Source of the DNA: Cylindrospermum stagnale PCC 7417
GTDB lineage: Bacteria > Cyanobacteriota > Cyanobacteriia > Cyanobacteriales > Nostocaceae
Assembly (NCBI RefSeq): GCF_000317535.1
Contig: NC_019757.1
Location: 1,835,001 to 1,899,000 of the forward strand
Direction of reading: 5' to 3'
DNA length: 64,000 nt
Part shown: positions 46,279 through 54,808 of the stretch, piece by piece
How the letters are laid out: each line of letters begins with the position of its first letter
How positions within the stretch are numbered: the first letter of the stretch is position 1
Notes under the pieces: generated by a model
Told to the model about the DNA's origin: nothing
Databases searched by the model: none
Seen by the model: only the letters and a program-made list of their open reading frames with translations
Translations under genes and position numbers: made by a program

Positions 46279-46386
46279 ATTATATATATTGAGTCCGCGC
46301 AGGCGGACTTTGTTTGTGTAGACGCGATTTCTAATCGCCTAGTATTAATTAAGTGTATTTAGTGAAAGTAAATTTTGGAGTTGGTC

Positions 46387-47643
46387 ATGCTTAAACAACT
46401 CATTCTCGAAAATTGGAAAAGTTTCCGTTATGCAGAACTCCCACTAGACCCTTTAACGGTTCTTATCGGAACAAATGCAAGTGGTAAATCTAATGTAGTT
46501 GAAGCCTTGGAATTTTTGCAAAGAATCGCTAGAGGTGAGGATATTAAAACAGCGCTAGCAGGAGATAGAACAATTGTATCTATTCGCGGTGGTGTAGAAT
46601 GGGCTGCACATAAACCGGAAACTCAGTTTACGTTAAAGGTAATGGTCACAGGTGAGGATGATGGAACAGATTATTTGTATGTTAATAAAACGCAAACCCT
46701 ACCTATAATAAAAGCTATTGAAGAATATATTGAACAACATGATTCTGTAGAAAGTAATGCCGATAATAAGGTGAAAAAATTTCCTGTCCTCCTTGATTAT
46801 CCTAACAAAAGTGGTATGAGGCAATTAAGGTCTCTTGTAGATTGGAATGATATTACTATTGATAATAATAATTTCAAAATTAATACTAGCGGTAGTGTTC
46901 TTATAGGCAAAGAATTGTATGATAATGACTTTAATTTCACAGATAAAGCTCAAAAATGTGTGAGTTCCAGTATGGAAAATATTTCAATTCTAAATCCAGT
47001 CCCATCTAAAATGCGCGAGTATTCTAGGCTGGCTGACATCCTAGAAAGTGATGCTTCAAATATTGCAGGTGTACTAGCAGCATTACCTGACGAACAGAAA
47101 GCCGGAGTTGAATCAAATCTATCTTACTACATCAAAGATTTACCAGAAGGTGATATTACAAAAGTATGGGCGGAAAAAGTAGGCAGATTTGGTACTGATG
47201 CCATGCTATATTGTCAAGAAGAATGGAAACCTGGAGAAATCACAGAAATTGATGCTAGAAGTATGTCAGATGGAACTCTGCGGTTTCTAGGAATTCTCAC
47301 CGCACTACTCACCCGCCCAGAAGGTAGTCAAATTGTAATTGAAGAAATAGATAACGGTCTGCATCCTTCCCGCACACAATTGCTAGTGAAAATATTACGA
47401 GAAATTGGCACAAAAAGAAAAATTGATATTTTACTTACTACTCATAACCCAGCTTTGCTTGATGCATTAGGTCCCGAAATAGTCCCCTTTGTAGTTGTCG
47501 CACATCGTGACTCAGAAACCGGCGAAAGTAAACTTACCCTTTTAGAAGATATTGAAAATCTGCCTAAATTACTAGCATCAGGTTCTTTGGGTAAACTAGC
47601 AACTAAAGGCGCTATTGAAAAAAGCCTTTCCGATAAAAAATAA
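46387..47643 (+). CDS. AAA_21-type ATPase, partner of PIN-like protein
   Basis: A 418-residue ATPase starting at ATG 46387, 6 bases after a GGAG ribosome binding site (a TTG at 46375 is open in frame but lies before that site). Walker A GTNASGKSNVVE, signature MSDGTLRFLGILTALL, Walker B IVIEEIDNGLHPS with an intact catalytic Glu, and switch His in LTTHNPALLDAL. Similar in plan to the upstream ATPase and only 8 bases ahead of the PIN-like gene. Confidence 0.85.
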   Translation: MLKQLILENWKSFRYAELPLDPLTVLIGTNASGKSNVVEALEFLQRIARGEDIKTALAGDRTIVSIRGGVEWAAHKPETQFTLKVMVTGEDDGTDYLYVNKTQTLPIIKAIEEYIEQHDSVESNADNKVKKFPVLLDYPNKSGMRQLRSLVDWNDITIDNNNFKINTSGSVLIGKELYDNDFNFTDKAQKCVSSSMENISILNPVPSKMREYSRLADILESDASNIAGVLAALPDEQKAGVESNLSYYIKDLPEGDITKVWAEKVGRFGTDAMLYCQEEWKPGEITEIDARSMSDGTLRFLGILTALLTRPEGSQIVIEEIDNGLHPSRTQLLVKILREIGTKRKIDILLTTHNPALLDALGPEIVPFVVVAHRDSETGESKLTLLEDIENLPKLLASGSLGKLATKGAIEKSLSDKK

Positions 47644-47651
47644 CTATAAAT

Positions 47652-48170
47652 ATGAGAAAGGTTTTAATTATTGACACATCAATACTTGGCGTTTATTTGG
47701 GTGTTCCTCGTAAAGAAACTTGTGGTTCAGATGATGATAAATGGGATAAACAAAAAGTTGATGCTCGTTTTCTAGAAGAAGAGCAAAACGGGACAACTTT
47801 TATTTTACCCTTAGCTACTATTATAGAAACTGGTAATCATATTGCCCAAGGCGCTTTAAAGCGTTATGAAATTGCTCAAACTTTCGCTAACATTCTGGTA
47901 AAAGTAGCAGAGGGAGAAATACCTTGGGCTGTTTTCACCACTCAGTTAGATGAACTTTGGAGTGCTGAAAAGCTAAAAGAGTTAGCTTTAGAATGGCCGA
48001 CATTAGCATCTAGGAATATTTCTATCGGTGATGCCACAATTAAATCTGTAGCTGAATACTACGCCGAAAGCGGTTTCGAGGTGGAAATTCTCACCGGTGA
48101 TGAGGGACTAAAGGCGTATCAACCTGTTACTTCACCGCCAATTCCCCGACGAAGGATGAATAAACTTTGA
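47652..48170 (+). CDS. PIN-like protein coupled to the AAA ATPase
   Basis: A 172-residue protein with an acidic pattern fitting a PIN-type nuclease: LIIDTSILGVYLGV (first Asp), IIETGNHIA (Glu), SIGDATIKSVAEYY (Asp) and EILTGDEGLKAY (Asp). The order and spacing suit a PIN fold, but the sequence is remote from common toxins. Eight bases after the ATPase gene, so an ATPase-regulated RNase is the best guess. Confidence 0.65.
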   Translation: MRKVLIIDTSILGVYLGVPRKETCGSDDDKWDKQKVDARFLEEEQNGTTFILPLATIIETGNHIAQGALKRYEIAQTFANILVKVAEGEIPWAVFTTQLDELWSAEKLKELALEWPTLASRNISIGDATIKSVAEYYAESGFEVEILTGDEGLKAYQPVTSPPIPRRRMNKL

Positions 48171-48247
48171 GCGATCGCATCCCCGAACCCACAAAACGCT
48201 ATCATCAGGATATTGTGGTTTCTCCGTGTGTAACATCCTAAGCATCT

Positions 48248-50845
48248 ATGACCGCCTCCCCATCTGCAACCCAACCAACGGAACCCAATAACCCTAGTGC
48301 GCCCCACACCAACACGCAACTGGTAGACCGCAGCAAGCTGAGTAAGATGTACCAGCACTATGTAGAAATGAAGGATAAATATCCGCATGCGCTGTTGCTG
48401 TATCGGGTGGGTGACTTTTTTGAAACATTTTTCCAAGACGCTGTAATTATCTCCAGAGAACTAGAACTGGTTCTCACCAGCAAACACGGCGGCGAAATTG
48501 GACGCGTCGCCATGACAGGTGTACCCCACCACGCATGGGAACGCTACACAACCCTGTTGGTGGAAAAAGGCTACGCTGTAGTGATTTGCGACCAAGTGGA
48601 AGACTCCGCCGATGCTATCGGTTTGGTCAAACGTGAGGTAACGCGCATCCTCACACCGGGGACTTTGCTAGAAGAGGGAATGCTGAAAGCAAGTCGCAAT
48701 AATTACCTAGCAGCGGTAGTAATTGCCGCAAATCATTGGGGTTTAGCTTATGCAGACATCTCCACCGGCGAATACCTGACAACTCAAGGTAGTGATTTAG
48801 AACATCTGACTCAAGAATTAATGCGGTTGCAGCCTTCAGAAGTGCTGTTTCCCACCAACGCCCCCGATTTAGGTAGTTTATTGCGTCCGGGGGAAACTTC
48901 GCCTTCACTTCCCCAATGTTTACCACCTTCATTTTGTTATAGCTTGCGATCGCAAATTCCTTTTTCCCAAGCAGAAGCTAGACCTAGATTATTGCAGAAA
49001 TTCAAAGTGCGATCGCTAGAAGGTCTCGGTTGTGAACATCTCCCCCTCGCCGTTCGCGCCGCTGGTGGTCTGCTGGAATACCTGGAAGATACTCAAAAAG
49101 CCAACACCGTCGTCCTCCAAACCTTACGCACCTATACGATTACCGATTATCTCATCGTTGACCAGCAAACCCGCCGTAACCTAGAAATCACCCAAACCGT
49201 CCGTGATGGCACTTTTCACGGTTCCCTGTTGTGGGCATTAGATAGAACTAGCACAGCAATGGGTGGGCGTGCTTTACGGCGATGGTTATTGCAACCCCTC
49301 CTCGATATTAAAGGCATTCGTTCCCGCCAAGATACGATTCAAGAATTGGTAGAAAATACCCCTTTACGTCAAGATTTGCGCCAGTTGTTACGGCAAATTT
49401 ACGACTTGGAACGGTTAACGGGAAGGGCGGGTTCCGGTACGGCAAATGCGCGAGATTTGGTAGCTTTGGCTGATTCTCTCTCCCGCTTACCGCAACTATC
49501 CCGCTTAGTCGCTGATGCCCATTCGCCTTTTTTGAAAGCTTTGCAGAAGGTGCCACCTGTGTTGGAAGAATTGGCACAAAAGTTACACCTCCACATCGTA
49601 GAATCACCACCGATACATCTCAAGGAAGGGGGGTTAATTCGTCCGGGAATTAATCCGCAGTTGGATGAGCGAAAGGCGACTGTGGAAGGAGATCAGCAAT
49701 GGATTGCTAATTTAGAAGTTGATGAAAGAACGAGAACGGGAATTCCTAATTTGAAGGTGGGATTTAATAAAACTTTTGGTTATTACATTAGTATTACCCG
49801 TAGTAAGTCCGATACTGTACCGCCTAATTACATTCGCAAACAAACTCTGACAAATGAGGAACGTTTCATTACTCCAGATTTGAAGGAACGGGAAGCGCGC
49901 ATTCTCTCGGCGCGGGATGATTTAAATGAGTTGGAATATGAGATTTTTGCCTCTTTGCGGGCTGAGGTGGGACAGTTCGCGGAGATAATTCGCAATCTTT
50001 CTCGCGCGGTGGCGGCGGCGGATGTGTTGTGCGGGTTGGCTGAGTTGGCGGCGCATCAAGGTTACTGTCGTCCGGATATGGTTGCGGGGCGGGAGGTTGT
50101 GATTTTTGATGGGCGTCATCCGGTGGTGGAACAGTCTTTACCTGCTGGGTTTTTTGTGCCGAATTCTACGGGGTTGGGTGGAGAAACGAACCGCCAAGAC
50201 GCAGAGGGCGCCAAGGAGGAGGAGGAGAAGCCTGATTTGGTGATTTTGACGGGGCCGAATGCGAGTGGGAAGAGTTGTTATTTGCGTCAGGTGGGGTTGA
50301 TTCAGTTGATGGCGCAAGTTGGTAGTTTTGTGCCGGCGCGGTTGGCGAATTTGGGAATTTGCGATCGCATTTTTACTCGTGTGGGGGCGGTGGATGATTT
50401 AGCCACTGGTCAATCTACGTTTATGGTGGAAATGAATGAAACGGCTAATATTCTTAATCATGCCACTTCTCGGTCGTTGGTTTTGTTAGATGAAATTGGC
50501 AGAGGAACGGCAACTTTTGACGGCTTATCAATAGCTTGGGCGGTGGCGGAATATTTGGCGGTTGATATTCGGTCGCGGACAATTTTTGCTACGCACTATC
50601 ATGAGTTGAATGAGTTGGCAACTATTTTGCCAAATGTGGCTAATTATCAAGTGACGGTGAAGGAGTTACCTGACCAAATTATCTTTTTGCACCAAGTCCA
50701 ACCGGGAGGTGCTGATAAGTCTTACGGTATTGAGGCGGGAAGGTTGGCGGGTTTACCTGCGGTGGTAATTAAACGGGCTAAACAGGTGATGGGACAAATT
50801 GAGCAACACAGCAAAATTGCTATGGGTTTGCAAAATTTGGAATAG
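48248..50845 (+). CDS. mutS: DNA mismatch repair protein MutS
   Basis: Recognises mismatches and recruits repair. The mismatch-binding F-x-E is in [10 protein letters not shown] (about 58-67). The ATPase domain has Walker [26 protein letters not shown]-like [14 protein letters not shown] and THYHELNEL. Length 865. The first 40 residues are a polar Pro/Thr extension. A low-complexity insert, [14 protein letters not shown], sits just before the Walker A segment (about 644-657); its DNA looks like a Nostocales dispersed repeat. Confidence 0.96.
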   Translation: MTASPSATQPTEPNNPSAPHTNTQLVDRSKLSKMYQHYVEMKDKYPHALLLYRVGDFFETFFQDAVIISRELELVLTSKHGGEIGRVAMTGVPHHAWERYTTLLVEKGYAVVICDQVEDSADAIGLVKREVTRILTPGTLLEEGMLKASRNNYLAAVVIAANHWGLAYADISTGEYLTTQGSDLEHLTQELMRLQPSEVLFPTNAPDLGSLLRPGETSPSLPQCLPPSFCYSLRSQIPFSQAEARPRLLQKFKVRSLEGLGCEHLPLAVRAAGGLLEYLEDTQKANTVVLQTLRTYTITDYLIVDQQTRRNLEITQTVRDGTFHGSLLWALDRTSTAMGGRALRRWLLQPLLDIKGIRSRQDTIQELVENTPLRQDLRQLLRQIYDLERLTGRAGSGTANARDLVALADSLSRLPQLSRLVADAHSPFLKALQKVPPVLEELAQKLHLHIVESPPIHLKEGGLIRPGINPQLDERKATVEGDQQWIANLEVDERTRTGIPNLKVGFNKTFGYYISITRSKSDTVPPNYIRKQTLTNEERFITPDLKEREARILSARDDLNELEYEIFASLRAEVGQFAEIIRNLSRAVAAADVLCGLAELAAHQGYCRPDMVAGREVVIFDGRHPVVEQSLPAGFFVPNSTGLGGETNRQDAEGAKEEEEKPDLVILTGPNASGKSCYLRQVGLIQLMAQVGSFVPARLANLGICDRIFTRVGAVDDLATGQSTFMVEMNETANILNHATSRSLVLLDEIGRGTATFDGLSIAWAVAEYLAVDIRSRTIFATHYHELNELATILPNVANYQVTVKELPDQIIFLHQVQPGGADKSYGIEAGRLAGLPAVVIKRAKQVMGQIEQHSKIAMGLQNLE

Positions 50846-51259
50846 TCAATTGATTAGTTGAAAATTGAAATAACTCGAATACTTGTAGAGGAGGTGCATA
50901 GGTTTTGTTTGTTTCTCTGTTGTCACAAATTCCTCTGCACCAACTGACAATGCCACCGCCAGATGTAGGGCGTCCATTGCCGCCAAACCATACTGACAAC
51001 CAATTTTATAGGCATCTTCCACAATCTGTTCTAAATCATTAGCCCAGTAAGTGACAGCACTAAAAAAAGCTTCGTAAAATTCGGCTTCGGTGGTTTGTCG
51101 GTTATAAATGGCCTTGGGAAGCACTTCTAATTTAACAAAATCGCTGGCAGCAAACTCACGTTCAGAATCTTCTAAAATAGATAATGCTTTTTCAGACATT
51201 TCCCCTACACCACGCGCCGCTGTAACTAGTACGCCAGCATCAATAAAGGTTATCTTCAT
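50846..51259 (-). CDS. PIN-domain toxin of a type II TA pair
   Basis: A 137-residue PIN RNase. Acidic residues: TFIDAGVLVT (Asp), FVKLEVLPKAIYN (Glu), AAMDALHLAVAL (Asp) and FVTTEKQTKP. Begins with an ATG overlapping the antitoxin stop by 4 bases. Such VapC-like toxins cleave RNA and are neutralised by the upstream antitoxin. It converges on mutS, with no gap between the two stops. Confidence 0.87.
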   Translation of the reverse strand: MKITFIDAGVLVTAARGVGEMSEKALSILEDSEREFAASDFVKLEVLPKAIYNRQTTEAEFYEAFFSAVTYWANDLEQIVEDAYKIGCQYGLAAMDALHLAVALSVGAEEFVTTEKQTKPMHLLYKYSSYFNFQLIN

Positions 51260-51516
51260 TCCGTAAATTCCTGTAACCCACCTCGACTGCTAGTAATTTC
51301 TTTTTCAATATCATCTTGAGTTAGCAAAGGCGCACCAGAAGCAACTATTTTAGTACGAAGTTGCCGCAAACGTTCTCCTAGCGGAGTTTTAGTTTTTTGG
51401 GTTAGTGGATGCTCTACGGTCTTGATGTGGAGAAATTCTACAAAATCTATAACTTCCTGCTGTTTGTCTTTTGGTAATTCCCGCCACTTTTCTAACAACT
51501 CATTTTCTGCGCTCAT
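51256..51516 (-). CDS. DUF2281-type antitoxin
   Basis: An 86-residue protein with the DUF2281 pattern: NELLEKWRELPKDKQQEVIDF, VEFLHIKT, and an acidic C-terminal tail. It precedes and overlaps the PIN toxin gene (4 bases), as expected of an antitoxin. It likely masks the toxin and represses the promoter, which would lie at about 51520-51560. Confidence 0.82.
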   Translation of the reverse strand: MSAENELLEKWRELPKDKQQEVIDFVEFLHIKTVEHPLTQKTKTPLGERLRQLRTKIVASGAPLLTQDDIEKEITSSRGGLQEFTE

Positions 51517-51576
51517 TTCTATTTCACCGACTCAATTATTTTATTAATAGCTTTCTCTATTGTCTACCTCTGAACT

Positions 51577-51660
51577 AGTAGTTTCCACCTTTCGGCTAGT
51601 AGTTTCCAGCTTTAGGCTCGGAGTTTCAAGTTTTGAGCTAGTAGTTTCGGGTTCTGAGGT
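51577..51660. repeat. Four-copy 21-nt tandem repeat
   Basis: Degenerate units, e.g. AGTAGTTTCCACCTTTCGGC plus T (51577-51597), repeated at 51598, 51619 and 51640. On the minus strand it translates as 7-residue units around SxKLETT, but there is no start codon. A partial fifth unit precedes it. It lies upstream of the antitoxin gene. Confidence 0.75.
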
Positions 51661-51716
51661 GGAAGTGTGGAGTGGCTATTGAAAATTTTCTGTAGTTGCT
51701 GGTAGAGAATTGCGCG

Positions 51717-53300
51717 TCACCGCCAAAATACCCAATGTCCTAACCAGCCTAAAGCTAAACCTATTCCTGAAGTTACAGCTATTGTGAGAAATGTGTATTT
51801 ATCGCTGAAACGCTCTTGTAATCTATCCCTAACTTCAATAATATTAACCATTATGAAAAATGTGATAGAGATAGTCAAAGCTCCAGCCATACTCCCAAAT
51901 GTACCCCCACCTATATATCCAAGAAAAACACCTAAACAGCAGAAAATCAAAGCAGCAAGAAAACTACCCAAAAACTTAGTACCTACACTTACATTATCTG
52001 GGTTGCTTATATAAAATGTAATAGTAGCCAAAGTCCCTGCTAAAGCCATAGCCCAATTCCCATACCAATCCCAAGTTATTGCTACAGTCACAGCTATAGC
52101 CATAGAACCAGCTGTAGCTACAGCCCCAACTCCATCCCCAGCAACAGTTTTAACCCTAGCAACAGCAACAGCCCCAAACAAAGCCCAAGTTATAGATATG
52201 GCTTCAGCCCAATCACCAACCATTTTCATACTTAGAGCAACAGCTACAGTTCCAGCAATAGCAACTGAGTAAGGCATCTTTTCAGCCCAGGTTTTCTCAA
52301 ATAACACCAAAATTACAGAGAAAAGTATCATCACAGCTAAAGCCCCATTTATAGCTGGTGGTCCGGACGGTTTATTGGGCATTGCTAACAAAAAACCTAT
52401 CCCAGCGTAAAGTAAAAGATATACTATCAACGCTAACCAAGGACTTGAAGGAATTGGTGGCTTAACTACCTGTGGTTTGACAGGCTGCGACACGTCCAAA
52501 AAATTCAGCAACGCTTCCATAGTCTGCGGACGGTTTTTCGCTTCCAACGCCATCCCTTTGAGGATTGCTTTATTCAACTTATTGCTGATGCTGGGAACAA
52601 TTTCCTTCGGTGGAATGAGACGAACAGCGTATAACTTCCGGTCTAAAGAAGTAGGCGGTTTTTGACCAGTGACAGCAAAATAGAGAGTGGCAGTTAAACA
52701 GTAGACATCAACTGTAGGATTGCGATCGCCACTCATCTGCTCATAAGGCGCAAATCTCTGGTTTCCAGGATTCATTGAGCTTACTGTAGTAGGAACCAAC
52801 TCACCCGCAATCCCAAAATCAATTAATATTGCTTTGCCATTAGGCCGCAACATAATATTTCCAGGGTGAGCATCTCGATGCACCAACCCTGCTTGATGTA
52901 CCACCGTCAATGCTTCCCCAATTTGGCGAAAACATTCCAAAATTTCCGCTTCTGGTAATGCTCCCCTGCGACTGACTATATCAAATAAGTTTTCCCCGGC
53001 GATGTAATCCATCACCAAACAGTGAATTTCACCTTCTTGAAACAGGTCAATCACTCCCACAATATTGGGATGGGGGTCTTGAGACAGACGCGCTAACATC
53101 CGTCCTTCTTTAATAAAACGCTCTACATACTTGTCATAATCTGGATCTCGGCTGAGAAATTCGTTAGGAGTTTTAATTACTACCTGTTGCCCTAGCTGGA
53201 GGTGCAGTGCTTTGTAGGTAATGCCAAAACCACCCTGTCCTAAAACTTCCTCAATCCGATATTTACCATTTTGTAGTTGCTTCCCTGCTGCCCAGACCAT
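51717..53300 (-). CDS. Membrane Ser/Thr protein kinase
   Basis: A 527-residue kinase. Kinase domain at about 14-270: Gly loop GQGGFGITY, VAIK-type Lys in VVIKTPNE, catalytic loop HRDAHPGNIM and DFG in LIDFGIAG. The Lys usually found two after the catalytic Asp is His. After a Pro-rich linker come about eight hydrophobic helices (290-527) rich in Ala/Gly. Membrane kinases of this type are common in Nostocales; the substrate is unknown. A paralogue is at 53692. Confidence 0.88.
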   Translation of the reverse strand: MVWAAGKQLQNGKYRIEEVLGQGGFGITYKALHLQLGQQVVIKTPNEFLSRDPDYDKYVERFIKEGRMLARLSQDPHPNIVGVIDLFQEGEIHCLVMDYIAGENLFDIVSRRGALPEAEILECFRQIGEALTVVHQAGLVHRDAHPGNIMLRPNGKAILIDFGIAGELVPTTVSSMNPGNQRFAPYEQMSGDRNPTVDVYCLTATLYFAVTGQKPPTSLDRKLYAVRLIPPKEIVPSISNKLNKAILKGMALEAKNRPQTMEALLNFLDVSQPVKPQVVKPPIPSSPWLALIVYLLLYAGIGFLLAMPNKPSGPPAINGALAVMILFSVILVLFEKTWAEKMPYSVAIAGTVAVALSMKMVGDWAEAISITWALFGAVAVARVKTVAGDGVGAVATAGSMAIAVTVAITWDWYGNWAMALAGTLATITFYISNPDNVSVGTKFLGSFLAALIFCCLGVFLGYIGGGTFGSMAGALTISITFFIMVNIIEVRDRLQERFSDKYTFLTIAVTSGIGLALGWLGHWVFWR

Positions 53301-53359
53301 GTATGTTTTCTGGTGATTTTACTGATGAGGGTGATGTAGCTATAATCATACCCTAAGTC

Positions 53360-53590
53360 GTAGGGGCACAGCAGTGCTCATGAGTGTCAACTTAAGCTCA
53401 AACCGTTGTCCCACAGCCGTTTGACCCCACCCCTCAATCCCCTCCCCTCATGAGGGGAGGGGAGGTTTTGCGCCAGCAAAACCGGGGTGGGGTTCTTCTG
53501 GATTAATTGGTAATTGGGTAAATGTTGTTATACCGCCGTTACCAGGTTTTAACGTTAAGTTGACACCAATGAGCAGTGCTGTGCCCCTAC
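53360..53590. mobile_element. 231-bp MITE with a nested hairpin element
   Basis: Terminal repeats of 37 bp (53360-53396 and 53554-53590) match at 33 positions; outermost bases GTAGGGGCACAGCA and TGCTGTGCCCCTAC. Inside lies a second inverted element (GACCCCACCCC...GGGGTGGGGTTC) like the one at 8618-8697. No coding capacity. It sits between the two kinase genes. Confidence 0.78.
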
Positions 53591-53620
53591 CCCGCGTCTC
53601 GATTGCATACAATACACAAT

Positions 53621-53648
53621 GTAGAGACGTTACATGTAACGTCTCTAC
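53621..53648. repeat. Perfect 28-nt palindrome, GAGACGTT family
   Basis: GTAGAGACGTTACA and its exact complement. Related to 1237-1262 and 32858-32883. Placed upstream of the 51717 kinase and after the 53692 kinase. Confidence 0.78.
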
Positions 53649-53691
53649 ATGATTATTTGGGGTGTATTTAATCCAAATGCCGCCCTTTTAA

Positions 53692-54708
53692 CTAGGGTTT
53701 TTGGGTAACTGCTGGACTGGGTGTAATCGTTGGGGGATTATCAGGAGACGGTTTGAATATAGCAATCCAGGCTGGTATACCTACCAAAAGTGTAACTATT
53801 ACCCCTGCGGCTGTCCAAATTACTGACCAACTGATTTTCGGGTCTGGTTTCGCGGGAGAAGTATCTGGTACTGCATTTACACTGGTTAATCCCAATGCAT
53901 CTAGCCATTCGCGCACAGATTGGGGACGTTTTTTAGCGTCTAATTTCATTCCTTCAAGAATTTGGCGATTTGTGCGATCGCTAATTTGCGAATTCAGTTT
54001 TTTAGGATTTACTAAAGGTTTTTTATTTAGTTTGCGCTTAATGGCACTCACAGGAATTTTCCCAGTCAGCAAAATGTAGAGGGTAGCCGCTAAGGAATAA
54101 ATATCAGTGTAAGCTCCTGTGGGTTGACCTTGTTGGGAATATAACTCTAGGGGGGTAAATCCTTCAGAAGTTTCTCTGGTGCGTGCGGTGGTGAGGGTAT
54201 GGTCAAAATCCAGCGCCAAACCAAAATCAATCAAAACCGCTTCTGGCTTACCATCCCGCACTCTAAGCATAATATTTTCTGGTCTGATATCTCGATGAAT
54301 CAATTGATTTTCGTGAACCACAATCAGCGCTTCACCGATTTGCCGAATATATGTCAGCGCTTGGGATTCAGACAGAATTTGTTGAGCGCGATCGCCTAAA
54401 CTGATGCCATCAATATATTCCATTGCTAGACACCAGTGGGAATCTTGCTTAAATGGTGCTTCAACTTCCACAATATGAGGATGTCGAAACCGAGCAAGTT
54501 TCACGGCTTCTTGCAAAAACATCGACTCCAGTCTGTCCCGTTCTTGTGGTGTTAGGGAGTTCAACAAATCATCATTTAAGGTTTTAATAACTAAGCGATC
54601 GCCATTCCCATCTTTTGCTAGATAAGTAATCCCAAAGCGTCCTCGGCCTAACTCTCGCTCAACAGTATATCTACCACCTTGCAATTGCTCTCCTGCTCCC
54701 CAAGCCAT
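53692..54708 (-). CDS. Ser/Thr protein kinase with one C-terminal membrane helix
   Basis: A 338-residue kinase when started at ATG 54708 (MAWGAGEQLQGG, matching the start of its neighbour MVWAAGKQLQ). The frame is open to 54792 but the extra 28 residues look non-coding. Gly loop GRGRFGITY, Lys in LVIKTLN, catalytic loop HRDIRPENIM (Arg where Lys is usual), LIDFGLAL. A membrane helix (WSVIWTAAGVIVTLLVGIPAW) and a Pro-rich tail follow. Sits 100 bases downstream of the A-T-TE gene on the same strand. Confidence 0.9.
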   Translation of the reverse strand: MAWGAGEQLQGGRYTVERELGRGRFGITYLAKDGNGDRLVIKTLNDDLLNSLTPQERDRLESMFLQEAVKLARFRHPHIVEVEAPFKQDSHWCLAMEYIDGISLGDRAQQILSESQALTYIRQIGEALIVVHENQLIHRDIRPENIMLRVRDGKPEAVLIDFGLALDFDHTLTTARTRETSEGFTPLELYSQQGQPTGAYTDIYSLAATLYILLTGKIPVSAIKRKLNKKPLVNPKKLNSQISDRTNRQILEGMKLDAKKRPQSVREWLDALGLTSVNAVPDTSPAKPDPKISWSVIWTAAGVIVTLLVGIPAWIAIFKPSPDNPPTITPSPAVTQKP

Positions 54709-54808
54709 TCTTACTCCCGTTGTGGTGTTTGTATCAATCTTTGCACATTTTTCTGAATTGCTAGGGATAAAGGAGTAAATTAGGCGGCTCAAGCGGCTTT
54801 AAGGTTAA

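Noticed and set aside
51540-51660. The 21-nt repeats as a CRISPR array
   Set aside because: Units are directly adjacent with no spacers and too degenerate.
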